Shown piece by piece: positions 1 to 9,917 of a stretch of 64,000 bases of DNA. How positions within the stretch are numbered: the stretch's first letter is position 1; every line of letters starts with the position of its first letter. The position numbers were made by a program, and so were the translations under genes. This stretch comes from Lolium rigidum (Eukaryota; Streptophyta; Magnoliopsida; Poales; Poaceae). Below the pieces are notes generated by a model. The model was not told the DNA's origin, made no database searches, and saw only the letters and a list, made by a program, of their open reading frames with translations. The stretch is taken from positions 65,233,754 through 65,297,753 of the forward strand of contig NC_061508.1 in assembly GCF_022539505.1 (NCBI RefSeq), read 5' to 3'.

Positions 1-309
1 ATGAGACGCTCCGGGCACGCCGGACACTACGAAAAGCGAGGCGGGGAGTGGCGGGGCCGATGCGTCAGCGGCACATTCAAGTTTGGACCTAACCGTCGCC
101 TACCTCGCGGCGGAAGTTATTCGCACACAGTGACACACGACCGAAGCGTCGCAGCGTTGCCTTAATGGTGACGGAGGGGCAGGCGAGACGTCTCTTCGGT
201 GCTGCGCAGCCTCCACACGTCGCCGGTGTTCGCATGTCACCGCGCGTTCCCGCGCTTTCTTCCCGCCGCTTCTCGCCCCTTCCCGCGCTTTCTTCCCAAC
301 ACCGGCGTC

Positions 310-318
310 TATAAAAGG
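310..318 (+). promoter_or_regulatory. TATA box of the acidic coiled-coil gene
   Basis: TATAAAAGG lies 97 bases upstream of the ATG at 407, in GC-rich sequence, at normal spacing for a plant promoter with a short 5' leader. This is placement by eye; no initiation site is known. Confidence 0.6.
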
Positions 319-406
319 CCCTCCGGCTCAATGGCAGCCACGACAGCCGCCGGCACCCCTTTCTCCGCCACAAGCACAGCCCTCGTCGCTCGAACAACAT
401 TGCGCA

Positions 407-1396
407 ATGATGAACCGCCCTGGCGATGGCCAGTTCCCTCCACCGCCGTCTCCTCCACCACCACCTCCACCACCGGATTCGCAGTTCGGCATCAACGCCG
501 CCGCCCAGGAAGATTCGCGGCAGCGCCGGGCGGAGCTTTGGCGTGCAGAGCGACAGCAGCGGCGGGAGGCAATCGAGCAGCGGGCCCGTCAGCAGCGTGA
601 GGCGGCGGCGGCGTCAACAGCGGGAGACCCCGCAGCTGAGGAGAACGCGGCGTGGGAGGAGGAGGCGCTGGCGAACACCATTGCGGCGTTCGACGCCGCC
701 ACGACAGAAGAGGCACGGCGGTGCCGGACGGAGGAGATTGGCCAGCGGTGCTGTGATGAGCGTCGGTGCCAGCGCGAGGAGCGGGAGGCGCAGTACCGTG
801 AATGGCGGGAGGCGATCGAGCGCCGGCGACAGGAGGCGATCGAGCGCCGGCGGCAGGAGGCGATCGAGCGCCGGCGGCAGGAGGCGATGGAGCGTCAGCA
901 GCAGCTGGTGGCAACGGAGGCGGCCTGGGGGGCGCGGGCGGATGTGTTGGCGATGGAGGCCGACGCGTTGGTGGCGCGACTGGAGGCGCGAATGAAGGAG
1001 GAGGAGGAGGAGGACGAGGATGAGACAGAGGAGGAGGAGGCGGAGCAGGAGGAGGAGGAGGACGACGACTTCGAGTGGTCCGACAACGACGGGCCGCACC
1101 CGGACGGGACGGCCGATCAGCAACGCGCGCTCGTCGAGTCCTTCGAGTCGGAGAAGAAGCTCCAGAGCGACGCCCGTGCCCGCGAAGAGGCGTAGATTCT
1201 CCGCGCCGTCGAGCTCTCCCTCCAGGCGGCGCAGCAGGGGAGGGTAGGCGACGACGCGCTGCTGGAACAGCAGCGTCTGCTCACCGCCCTACGCATGGAG
1301 AGGCGGCGCCTGGAGGATCTACGGTGGAGGGAGGCGACGACGGGGCAGGACCGTCGATCGCACCGTCGGGCGGTCAGTAGGCCAGGGTTTAGATGA
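407..1396 (+). pseudogene. Acidic coiled-coil protein with premature stop before a UIM-like motif
   Basis: The frame starts at ATG 407 with a poly-proline stretch (residues about 11-23) and runs through a Glu/Arg/Gln-rich helix that includes three tandem copies of the octapeptide AIERRRQE. It then passes a Glu/Asp-rich block and stops at TAG 1193-1195 (262 residues). The same frame stays open after that stop to TGA 1394-1396, and the tail begins with ILRAVELSLQAA, which fits the ubiquitin-interacting-motif pattern (acidic patch, Ala-x-x-x-Ser). I read this as one 330-codon gene interrupted by a single nonsense change. I do not recognise a function. The flanking GC-rich sequence and the terminus-like sequence at 1484-1580 suggest it is cargo of a PIF/Harbinger-like element. 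It may still be expressed as the shorter protein. Confidence 0.55.
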
Positions 1397-1483
1397 AATC
1401 TAGCCGTTTTCATTCAAACTTTGTAATATATAATCAAATTTGAATGAAAACCTTTATTTTTGTGCGCTAATATTTATTGGTGA

Positions 1484-1580
1484 GGGCGTTTGGGGGACGC
1501 AACTGGGGAGCGACGTCCCCCAAACACTCAATCCGGTGCAATTTAGGGAACGGTTTGGAAGACGCGAGATTCTCTAATGT
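1484..1580. mobile_element. Probable right end of a degenerate Harbinger-like element
   Basis: A short inverted repeat has arms 1488-1499 (GTTTGGGGGACG) and 1514-1525. It is followed by sequence ending GACGCGAGATTCTCTAA, reminiscent of the GGAGATGC-type ends of the complete element at 4447-6012. The left end would lie before the window, so gene 407-1396 would be inside it. The boundary is approximate and no target duplication can be checked. Confidence 0.35.
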
Positions 1581-1978
1581 TCGTTCTTTGGTCTATCATC
1601 TGCCCCGATTACTAAACTACAAATATATGGTGTGTCATTCTTCTCTTGAAACTATACCTGCTCACATTTGTTTTCTGGTTTCTTAGGTTTTCTTTACTGC
1701 TCCCCGGATGTCTAGAATTTCTACCCGGTTTTAGCGTAAAACTTGTACCCAGTCGGAAAGAGGATTTGATCCGAATTCAAAGCTTCGGGCCACGATGATC
1801 TGGCCCATTCCTCTCACCAAACTCGTGGGTTCTCCAAGAGCGCGTCCGGAAGCAGCGATGGAGTCTCCATCCATGACTAAAATCCGTCGCTAAAAACCAG
1901 CCAACATAGCTACCTCGTCGTCACAATCAAGCGCGCGCCATCGCCATCGCCCTCTGCCAACACGCCCGAGACGTACCA
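1581..1978. other. Promoter-side spacer of the U-box gene
   Basis: No reading frame of interest. It changes from AT-rich sequence to the GC-rich leader just before ATG 1979. It presumably holds the promoter of the U-box gene, but I could not identify a convincing TATA box. Confidence 0.4.
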
Positions 1979-3664
1979 ATGGCCGCCGCCCGGTCGCGGT
2001 GGAGGCCCTTCACGGCCTCCTCCCCCTCGCCGCCTTCCTCCGCCTCCTCCTCGCCCTCCTCCTCCTTCACCGCCACCATGGACCCGCCGCCGGAGTTCCT
2101 CTGCCCCATCTCCGGCACGCTCATGGCCGACCCCGTCATCGTCCCGCCCGGCCGGACCATCGAGCGCGCATGCATCCAGGCCTGCGCCGCGCTCGCCTTC
2201 TACCCGCCCGCCGTCGCCGACCTCCCGTCCTCCCCGCTCGTGCTCATCCCCAACGTCGCCCTCCGCTCCGCCATCCTCAACTGGTGCGAGCGCCTCGGCC
2301 TTCCCCACCCTTCCCCGCTCTCCCTCGACACCGCCGGCGACATCGTCCGCCGCCTCATGCCGCCGCGCCAGGACCAGTCCAGGTCGCAGTCTCAGTACGG
2401 GCCGCCGCGCCAGGAGCAGCGGTCGTCGCAGTTCCAGTACGGTCCGCCGAGCCAGGAGGAGAGGTCGTCGCAGTTTCAGTACGGTCCGCCGAGCCAGGAG
2501 GAGAGGCCGCAGTCGAACTACGGGCGGCCACCACAGCCCGCCTCCGTCCGGACAAGAAACCGCTCTGTCTCAGGCGAGGACTTCCCGCAGGAGCCCAAGC
2601 AGAGGAGCGGTTCCGTGGAGGAGGAGATCATGGCCGTGCTCGGCGCGACGGACACCAGCCCAACTGAGCAGAGGGAGGCGATGGCGTCGCTGCGGCAGGC
2701 GACGCGGGAGACCAGGGAGGTGCGGCTGCAGCTCTGCACGCCGCGGCTGCTCGCGGCGCTCCGGCCGATGCTACTGTCCGGGGACGCCGGCATCCAGGCC
2801 AACGCGGCGGCGGCCATGGTGAACCTGTCGCTCGAGGCGGAGAACAAGGTGCGGATCGTGCGGTCCGGGGCGGTGTCGCCGCTCGTGGACGTGCTCCGGG
2901 CCGGCCACCCGGAGGCGCGGGACCACGCGGCCGGCGCGATCTACAGCCTCGCGGTGGAGGACGAGAACCGCGCGGCCATCGGCGTGCTCGGCGCGATCCC
3001 GCCGCTGCTGGAGCTCTTCGCGAGCGGCGGCGCGGGCCACCGCGCGCGGCGGGAGGCCGGCATGGCGCTGTACCACGTCTCCCTCGCCGGGATGAACCGG
3101 TCCAAGATCGCGCGCACGCCGGGGGTCGTGCGGACGCTGCTGGCCACGGCGGAGGCGCGGGGCCGCGGGAGCGCCGAGGCGGACGCGGACGCCGCCGCGC
3201 TGCGGAAGCTGTCGCTGATGATCCTCGCGAACCTGGCCGGGTGCCCGGAAGGTCGGGCCGCGCTGATGGACGGCGGCGCGGTGGCGGCCGTGGTCGGGGT
3301 CATGCGCAGCGGCGCCGCGGCGCCGGGGAGCTCGGAGGAGGAGTACTGCATATCGGCGCTGTACGGGATGAGCAAGGGCAGCCTGAGGTTCCGCGGGCTC
3401 GCGCGCGCGGCCGGCGTCGAGGAGGCGCTGGCGCCGGTGACGGAGTGCGACGGCGGCGGGGTCGGGAGGGACATGGCGCGGCGCACGCTCCGGGCAATGC
3501 GCGGGGAGGACGACGAGATGCCGTTCACGGCGTCGGGGATACTGGGGAGCCAGTGGGGCGACGCGAGCATCGTGTCGGAGGGGCTCGTCTCGCTCCGGCG
3601 GCCGCCGCACCAACGGGGAGGCAACCACGGCGGGACGTCCGGGTCAAACACCACCCAGTTCTGA
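1979..3664 (+). CDS. Plant U-box E3 ubiquitin ligase with ARM repeats (PUB38/39/40/41-like)
   Basis: Single-exon 561-residue protein. The U-box is at about residues 36-111 (EFLCPISGTLMADPVIVPPG to NWCERLGL). It would recruit a ubiquitin-charged E2. Armadillo repeats follow from about residue 214 to 515 and would bind substrate. The Gln/Ser-rich linker (about residues 135-185) contains a 14-residue tandem repeat with unit QYGPPSQEERSSQF. Two starts are possible. ATG 1979 gives a Ser/Pro/Ala-rich 33-residue extension, whereas ATG 2078 sits in a perfect GCCACCATGG context directly before the U-box and may be the main start. No frameshift or missing U-box core residue is visible. Family placement rests on recognition of the U-box-linker-ARM architecture; the exact paralogue is not resolved. 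Confidence 0.92.
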   Translation: MAAARSRWRPFTASSPSPPSSASSSPSSSFTATMDPPPEFLCPISGTLMADPVIVPPGRTIERACIQACAALAFYPPAVADLPSSPLVLIPNVALRSAILNWCERLGLPHPSPLSLDTAGDIVRRLMPPRQDQSRSQSQYGPPRQEQRSSQFQYGPPSQEERSSQFQYGPPSQEERPQSNYGRPPQPASVRTRNRSVSGEDFPQEPKQRSGSVEEEIMAVLGATDTSPTEQREAMASLRQATRETREVRLQLCTPRLLAALRPMLLSGDAGIQANAAAAMVNLSLEAENKVRIVRSGAVSPLVDVLRAGHPEARDHAAGAIYSLAVEDENRAAIGVLGAIPPLLELFASGGAGHRARREAGMALYHVSLAGMNRSKIARTPGVVRTLLATAEARGRGSAEADADAAALRKLSLMILANLAGCPEGRAALMDGGAVAAVVGVMRSGAAAPGSSEEEYCISALYGMSKGSLRFRGLARAAGVEEALAPVTECDGGGVGRDMARRTLRAMRGEDDEMPFTASGILGSQWGDASIVSEGLVSLRRPPHQRGGNHGGTSGSNTTQF

Positions 3665-4443
3665 CAAAGTCAAAAGTCTTCTCCTTGCGCGCGCGCGCAC
3701 GCCTCTTGTTTATTCCAGTGTTTGGAGCAGCTGCTATTCCTTCCCCATTAGCCCATACAGTTGGAACTTCTGGTGTTCGTGGAGCTGCTTAGCTGAATTC
3801 TTTTGTTCCAATTCAAGTGTAATTTTATTGGATCTACTATGTAGGTGTTCATGTTGTGTAAATGTATTTGTGATTAAAGAAGAAACAACGGTACATTTGT
3901 CACATTGGCTTTTGCATCACTCATCGTTGCTCTTTACGCTTGTTGATGCCTATCTTGCTTCTGAGATCACATTTTATATATCATCCCCAAGTTGACTCTT
4001 TATGACCTGATGATTTCATCTGCTTTTCAGGAACACAAATAGTGATTGAACGTTTTGCTGACCAATCTCATGTGTTTAAAGGAACAAATAGTGAAGAGAG
4101 ACTCACTTTGGCACTGAACTTACACCAAAACTCTGGGCAAACAAAATTCACAGATGCAACTCATTTATTCAGTTTTCTTCAAGTTTTTTTTCGAAGGGCA
4201 GCTCTCTTCAAGTTCTTTACACAACTTTTTTAAACGATAAAAACATGTTTCAAACACATCATGGTGCTGGAGAAAATCAAGCATATAATAAGCAAATCCT
4301 CATCGCATTACCACAAAACACAGTATAGAAATCGGTCAAATTGCCACAGGTCAACTACAGGTAATTAATTTATTCAATACAACGCGGCTCGAACAGTTCA
4401 ACACGATGTCGCGTGATACAAGGAACAGAACCAAGACTTCGTG
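3665..4443. other. 3' flank of U-box gene, no gene seen
   Basis: AT-rich 3' UTR and spacer. AATAAA-like AT-rich stretches at about 3820-3885 could serve for polyadenylation. Nothing else is recognisable. Confidence 0.5.
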
Positions 4444-4446
4444 TAA

Positions 4447-6012
4447 GGGCATCTCCAACGCGGGGACGCAAAACGCAAAACGGACAGCCCGCGCGTCCGT
4501 TTGGGTAAAAACATGACCCAACGCGCAGACCCAAATGCAAAACGGACAGCCCGCGCGGTCCGCCACGACCCAAAGCCGGACCAAATTTGGGAGTAATTTG
4601 GGGCGAGCCGGACGCGTGCGGACGTCTCTGGTCGTCCGCGCGTGTCCTCCCAAACCCCACATGGCAGCCACACTAGTTAATCCATCCAAACTCACACAGC
4701 CTTCTCTCTCCTCTGTTCTTCTCTTTCTTTTCTCGCCATGGATGTTGGCTTCGCTCCCCACCGGAATAGGGCTCGCCGGCCAACCACCGCCGTCGAGCTC
4801 GCGTGGAGGCTCCCCGCTAAACACAACCCCTTTTTTTTCGTTCATGCCGGAGGTCGCCGCGGCCAAAGCGGAGCACATCGAGCCCGGCCGTGCCGCCGCC
4901 CGCGTTGAGGCGAGGCCGCATCGCCGCCCGCGCCGCGCCGGAGCCAGGCCGCCACGCGCCTCCACGCCGCCGCGAGCACCCGGCCGCCACGCGCCTCCAC
5001 GCCGCCGCGGCGCCGGCCGCGCGAGCACGGGCCGTCACGAGCCACCGCGGGCGCCGGCCGCGCTAGCACCGCACGCCGAGCGCGTCGCGAGCCACGCCGC
5101 CGCGCGCCTTCACTACGCTTTGGTTGAGCTGTCTTGTGGCCGCACGCCGGGCGCCGGCCGCGCGAGCACCCGCACGCCGGGCACGTCGCGAGCCACACCG
5201 CCCCGCGCCTCCACGCCGCTGTGGTCGAGCCGTGCCGTGGCCGAGCCGTGCTCGGACAACGTCCCCGCTCGCGGCAAAGCACCAAGCTCTAGCAGCCAGC
5301 AGCCGCGCGCGTAGGCGGCGGCAGCCCGGACATGCACGCACGAATCGGCACGAATCGGCGCCGACAACAGGGGGATCAGCTGCGCCTAGACTACTTCTTC
5401 GTCAACGACCTCAACAAGGAGCAGCGGCAGCGCCCGCAGCGGCGGACGGGGCCGTGCCCGCGTCGAGCTTGGGCGACGGACGGGCGTGGGCGGAGCTCGC
5501 CGCGCGGGGGCCGGGCCGCGCCGCACCTCGGGCCGCCTCTGCAGGGGCCGAGGCCGCGCCAAGGAGGCCGCCCAGCCTGCCGTGGGAGCGGCCGTGACGG
5601 GAGGTCGGCGGCGAGGAACGGGGCCGCGCCGCGGAGAACGGGGCGCGCGCCGCGTGGCGAGAGGGAGCGGATGGCGGAGGTCCCCGGCCGCGCGGGGCTC
5701 GCCTCGCCATGGTCGCGCCGTCGCCGGGCTCGCCACGCACGCCCTGCCCTCGCCGGCCTCGCCTAGCCGCGCCACGCCCACGCCGTCGCCGGCCGCGCCA
5801 CGCCCACGCCGTCGCCGGCCGCGCCGCGCCCACGCCGCGTTGCCCGGCCTCCGCCTCTGTTTGGTCTACTTTTCAGTTTGGGTCGTATGTGCGTTGGGGA
5901 TTAAAAATGTAGCCGGACGTGTGTGGGTGTCCGGGTGACATCCGCGTGTCCGCGCGACGACCCAAACGACCCGAAAGGGACGTCCGTTTGGGTCGCGCGG
6001 TTGGAGATGCCC
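4447..6012. mobile_element. Complete non-autonomous PIF/Harbinger-like element with TAA target duplication
   Basis: Left end GGGCATCTCCAACGCG at 4447-4462. The right end is its near-perfect inverse at 5996-6012. TAA is duplicated at 4444-4446 and 6013-6015. Trinucleotide TWA duplications and short G-rich terminal repeats are characteristic of the PIF/Harbinger superfamily. The 1566-bp interior is very GC-rich, with repeated CGCGAGCCAC/GCCGGCCGCG modules. It has long open frames on several strands but no transposase motif, so it is non-autonomous. Both ends carry a GTCCGTTTGGGT subterminal motif. Confidence 0.85.
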
Positions 6013-6015
6013 TAA

Positions 6016-6863
6016 ACCACAGCTTTGATAAGTGGTGTGCTACTATTCTAGTACAGTAATATACTCCGTACGAACCAATGTCACATTCCATGCTTTTGTC
6101 AGCAAAAAGGAGCATTTTCTAGGCGACCGAAAATGGGGCATTATTACCTCACAGATATCCATTTTATTACCACCAATACACCGTGTGTAACCGCTTCCCT
6201 TTTACATTTCAATCACGCCTGCTAGAACAACGCTTCCGAACCACCAGCAACCTGCTGCTTGCTTGGCCGTGCGAAAATATGGAAGAAAGACGCCAGGAGC
6301 AACAGCTTGGGTAGGAGCAGCAACTGCGCCAGACTAAACATCTACTCCGTAATACACAATCAGGGGAAACAACGGCAACAACTAGCCTCAGTCAACGGCT
6401 GCATCTACATACACGATTACAATAATTCAGATAAAAAAAATCCAAGATAAAATGCTTGGATTTCAAACACATTGCTCCTTCCCTCCTTCCTTAGTACTCA
6501 TTCAGAAGAAAGATCAACTTGGTATATCTATATGTGTATGCCCACTTCCTGTCCAAAGCTGACAACAACTAGGAAGAATTTGAAGCAGTAAATACACAGG
6601 AAACTCTACAACACATATTTGAATGGGATGATTGGTTTCCTCAAAGCCCATCTACTCTATTACAAGGGGCATTGCCTTCACAATTCGGGGCATCCGTCCA
6701 TTGCTTTAGCTTAACCAAAAATGAAGCATCCGGGGAGCTGACCCGCAACCATATGTGCTATCCAGCCTCTTTGTCTCTCCACCAGAAATTCTTGATCTCA
6801 TTTCCTCCTGTTCACCCTACACATATTCATCCAATGTCTCTATCTATCATCCTCTTTGTCTAT
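6016..6863. other. Spacer and probable 3' UTR of the SKS gene
   Basis: No coding potential. The portion next to 6864 is the expected 3' UTR of the minus-strand SKS gene. The polyadenylation site was not determined. Confidence 0.45.
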
Positions 6864-9420
6864 CTACCATTGTAACCAAATAACAGCCAGCCATACTGTC
6901 AAAACAGCTGCCGCAGACGCCATCTCCCTAGCCCGCGAAGCTCCCGAGTACTGGAACCTATGAGACTGTTCTCTGTGTAGCCAATAAACCCAACGTTACT
7001 GTCATGTTACTCTACTATGGGTCCATCACCGTTCCTACCCACAAAGAGTAGAAGAAACGTATATATATACCTCTGTAGGCTCGAGAGTGCGCCGCAGAAG
7101 ATAGTGTTGTCCGGAAGAGGGAGCCCCGTGTTGGCGCTGTGGTCTTCCTCCGGGTTCACCACACTTATGTACAGCTCCTGACCCAGGTACCAGTTGTCCA
7201 GGTTCTCCACCCGCAGGTTCCATATACCCGCGTTGTCCAGGAACACAAGCACAGCAGTCCAAGCGCCCGGGAATACCTACATTTGCCGTGCACAAACATT
7301 CCCAGTCAACCAACCAAACCCATGACAAAATAATCGATCAGAGTTAGTTTCTGTCAGTCATTGCAGTTCATCACTTACATGATTTTTCATATGACATTAA
7401 AATTGCTAACCCCAAAAGGGGTTGGTTGAGTGTCCTTAGCCATACCATATCTCAAATGATATGAACCAGCCTTTATTTAATCTAATCACTATACACAAGA
7501 CACATTTTCTTCAGTCAGGCACACATAAACATCTTTGATGATAGCTATTGTCTGCCATTTCTGGGACTCTCCCAACAAATATTAGAGGACGCTCAAACAC
7601 CACTGACAGAAACACAAAGTGCATATCTTATCCTCTGTGTTTTTCTCAGGTTACTAGTACTACTTATTTCCATGAATATCCTATCACACTGAAATATATG
7701 AAGTATAATTTCTTGGGTTTCAGCAGACCATACAAGTAGCCAACCATAAATAAAAAAGACATGAATTTCAGTACCTGGATTGTGGAGCGCGCAACACCAT
7801 CCCATTTGTTATAGGTACCTCGGCTGTTTTCAGTCCACAATCCATAGTCCATCCTGAAAATGAGAAGGACCAACCAGAAGTAAGCAATGCAGACCTGGAT
7901 GAAGCAGAGGGGAATTCAGGGTACTACGACAGAATTACCCAACGACGAAGAACGCATATCCATCCAAGTGGTAGCTCTGCACCGTGGTGGCGTTGTTCTG
8001 GAAGATAATCTCCATGAAGCCTTTGTATGTGCCATTTATAATGGACGTGTCGACTTTAGGTAGCCTGTTCATCGGATGATTAGGAAAATCCATTTTGTAC
8101 ACTCCAGGGACGTTAAATAGCTGCGCAAGAACCAACGGGGTGGACGGGGCAATGTAAGAGATCCCGTTTATGGTAGAGCGCAGTTGCCCGTCTATGAGCT
8201 CCGGCGGTCGGCTCTGCAGCAAGTACACATCGGTCACGGTAATGTCACCGTAGTGGAATGAGCCCTGCGGATTCGGGCGGGCACCGCTAGCGGTAACATT
8301 CCACCTGAAACAGTTCAGGATAAGAATGAGCATCATCATCCAACCAAATGAACACAAACCAAAATGTACTAGCTAGCGTAGAGGAAGGAACGAAGGCGTG
8401 CCTGATGGATCTTGCTTGGTTTATGGAGAATGCAGTGTCATACTGGTCATCCGGGGCATCAGGGAGGGGACCGGAGGCTGGACCCTGGGAGTTGGAGTAA
8501 TGGAGAATGGCGACGCCGGTGAGCTTATCGACGGTGCTGGCATCGACGAATCGCGCGCTGGCGACGACGTAGTAGTCGATGCTGGCGTTCTGGTCCATGG
8601 TGACCAGGAAGGAGTAGGACTGGCCGACATGGATGTCCATGTTGGTGTAGTTCTGCTGGGAGGTGTAGGAGCCCTCGGTCTCGACGAGGAGCAGGCTGTG
8701 GCCCTGGATCCTGAAATTGAGGCTGGCGGAGGCGCCGACGTTGTGCACGCGCAGCCGGTAGGTCCTCCCGGGGTCGACATTGATCCGCTCGTAGACGATT
8801 CCGGGAGGGACGACGGAGTCGTTGTGGCGGTAGGGGCCGAGCCCGTTGATGAGCACGCCGTCGGGAGCTCCGAGGGGCGCGCCGGCGTCGAGGGACCTGC
8901 GGAGGTCGCGGTGGGACCTGGCGTACCAGTCGCCGATGAAGAGGGTGAGGTCGCCGCCGTCGGGGAAGGGGAAGGGGATGGGGATGACGGCCCTGTTGTT
9001 GACGACGATCCCGCCGTACCCGCCGGCGGCGCGGTGGAGCGGGGAGGCGGAGGGGGAGTAGAAGAAGCTGCCGACCTGGTCCTTGGCCTGGAAGGTGTAG
9101 GTCCAGTTCCAGCCGGGCGGGATGGGGCAGTTGGTCCCGAGCACGCCGTCCTGCCATGGCGTCCGGCGCTGCTGGAGGCCGTGGAAGGTGAGGAGGAGCG
9201 GCTCGTCGAGCGCGTTGCGGACGTTGACGACGACGTTCCAGTTGGTGGTGACGTTCAGCGGCGGGCCGGGGAACTGGCCGTTGATGGCGATGATCTTTTG
9301 GGCAACGCCGAGGGGCCGGGCTGTGAGGTAGGAGACCTCCCAGTCGAAGTAGGCGAAGGGGTCCCCCGCCCGCGTCGAGTAGCAGCCGGAGAGGAGGAAG
9401 AGGAGGAGGAGGAGCGCCAT
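6864..9420 (-). CDS. SKU5-similar (SKS) multicopper-oxidase-like GPI-anchored protein
   Basis: Five exons: 9420-8402, 8304-7939, 7853-7775, 7276-7071, 6957-6864. They sum to 1764 bases (587 residues plus stop) with consistent phase. The start MALLLLLFLLSGC gives a classic signal peptide and is preferred over an in-frame upstream ATG at 9561. Recognisable SKU5/SKS segments are DPFAYFDWEVSYLTARPLGV, HGLQQRRTPWQDGV, NPQGSFHYGDI and DNAGIWNLR. The last exon ends in a small-residue site and the hydrophobic tail AAAVLTVWLAVIWLQW, typical of a GPI signal as in the SKU5/SKS1-3 clade. Family members act at the plasma membrane and cell wall in directional growth, and most lack the full set of copper-binding His. 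Intron 1 (8401-8305) starts with GC instead of GT. The AATF stop codon lies 497 bp upstream, so this gene's promoter is in that short gap. Confidence 0.92.
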
Positions 9421-9917
9421 TGTTTTGTGCTGCCAGCTGAACTGAAGACTGAAGTGGAGCTGGAGTGGGAAGCAAAGCAAGAAAGCGGAAACAGAGGAGG
9501 AAAGGTAAAGTAGCCTGAAATTGGGGACAATTTGCTTTGCCTGCTTTGTGCCTTCAGACAAAGCCCAGCTCAGCCTGGCCCGGCCCTACAAAAACTAATG
9601 GCCTTCAAGGACGTTAACACAAAGCAGAAAATCATAGTCACCGTTGTCCCAAGAGAAATTTACTCCGTAAAAAAAACACGTTCAAGATCAGAATATGGGG
9701 CACAGTATTTGTATTACTTTCAGTTTTACATATACTGTACCATCGGACAACAACTAGCTTACGCAGCAACAGAAATGCACTTTTCAGGTCAAGCGATTCA
9801 ACACTTTTGAATTACTATTTCTACCAGCATTCTCATTACATATTACAATTTAAAACTGCAGAAAAAAGCAGCCAGCTGAACCTTCTCTCATGTCGAAACT
9901 TTGAGTCGCCTCTTAAA
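9421..9917. other. Compact spacer: SKS promoter plus AATF 3' UTR
   Basis: Only 497 bp separate two minus-strand genes. It must hold the AATF 3' UTR at its upper end and the SKS promoter and leader at its lower end. No clear TATA box was assigned. Confidence 0.45.

Noticed and set aside
2771..3628. Long minus-strand frames opposite the ARM repeats
   Set aside because: GC-rich antisense shadows of the U-box gene.
4535..5314. Long open frames inside the Harbinger-like element
   Set aside because: They arise from GC-rich repeated modules, are open on several frames and strands, and show no transposase or other domain.
8398..9513. 371-codon plus-strand frame
   Set aside because: It is the antisense shadow of SKS exon 1; low-complexity Gly/Val/Glu composition and no domain.
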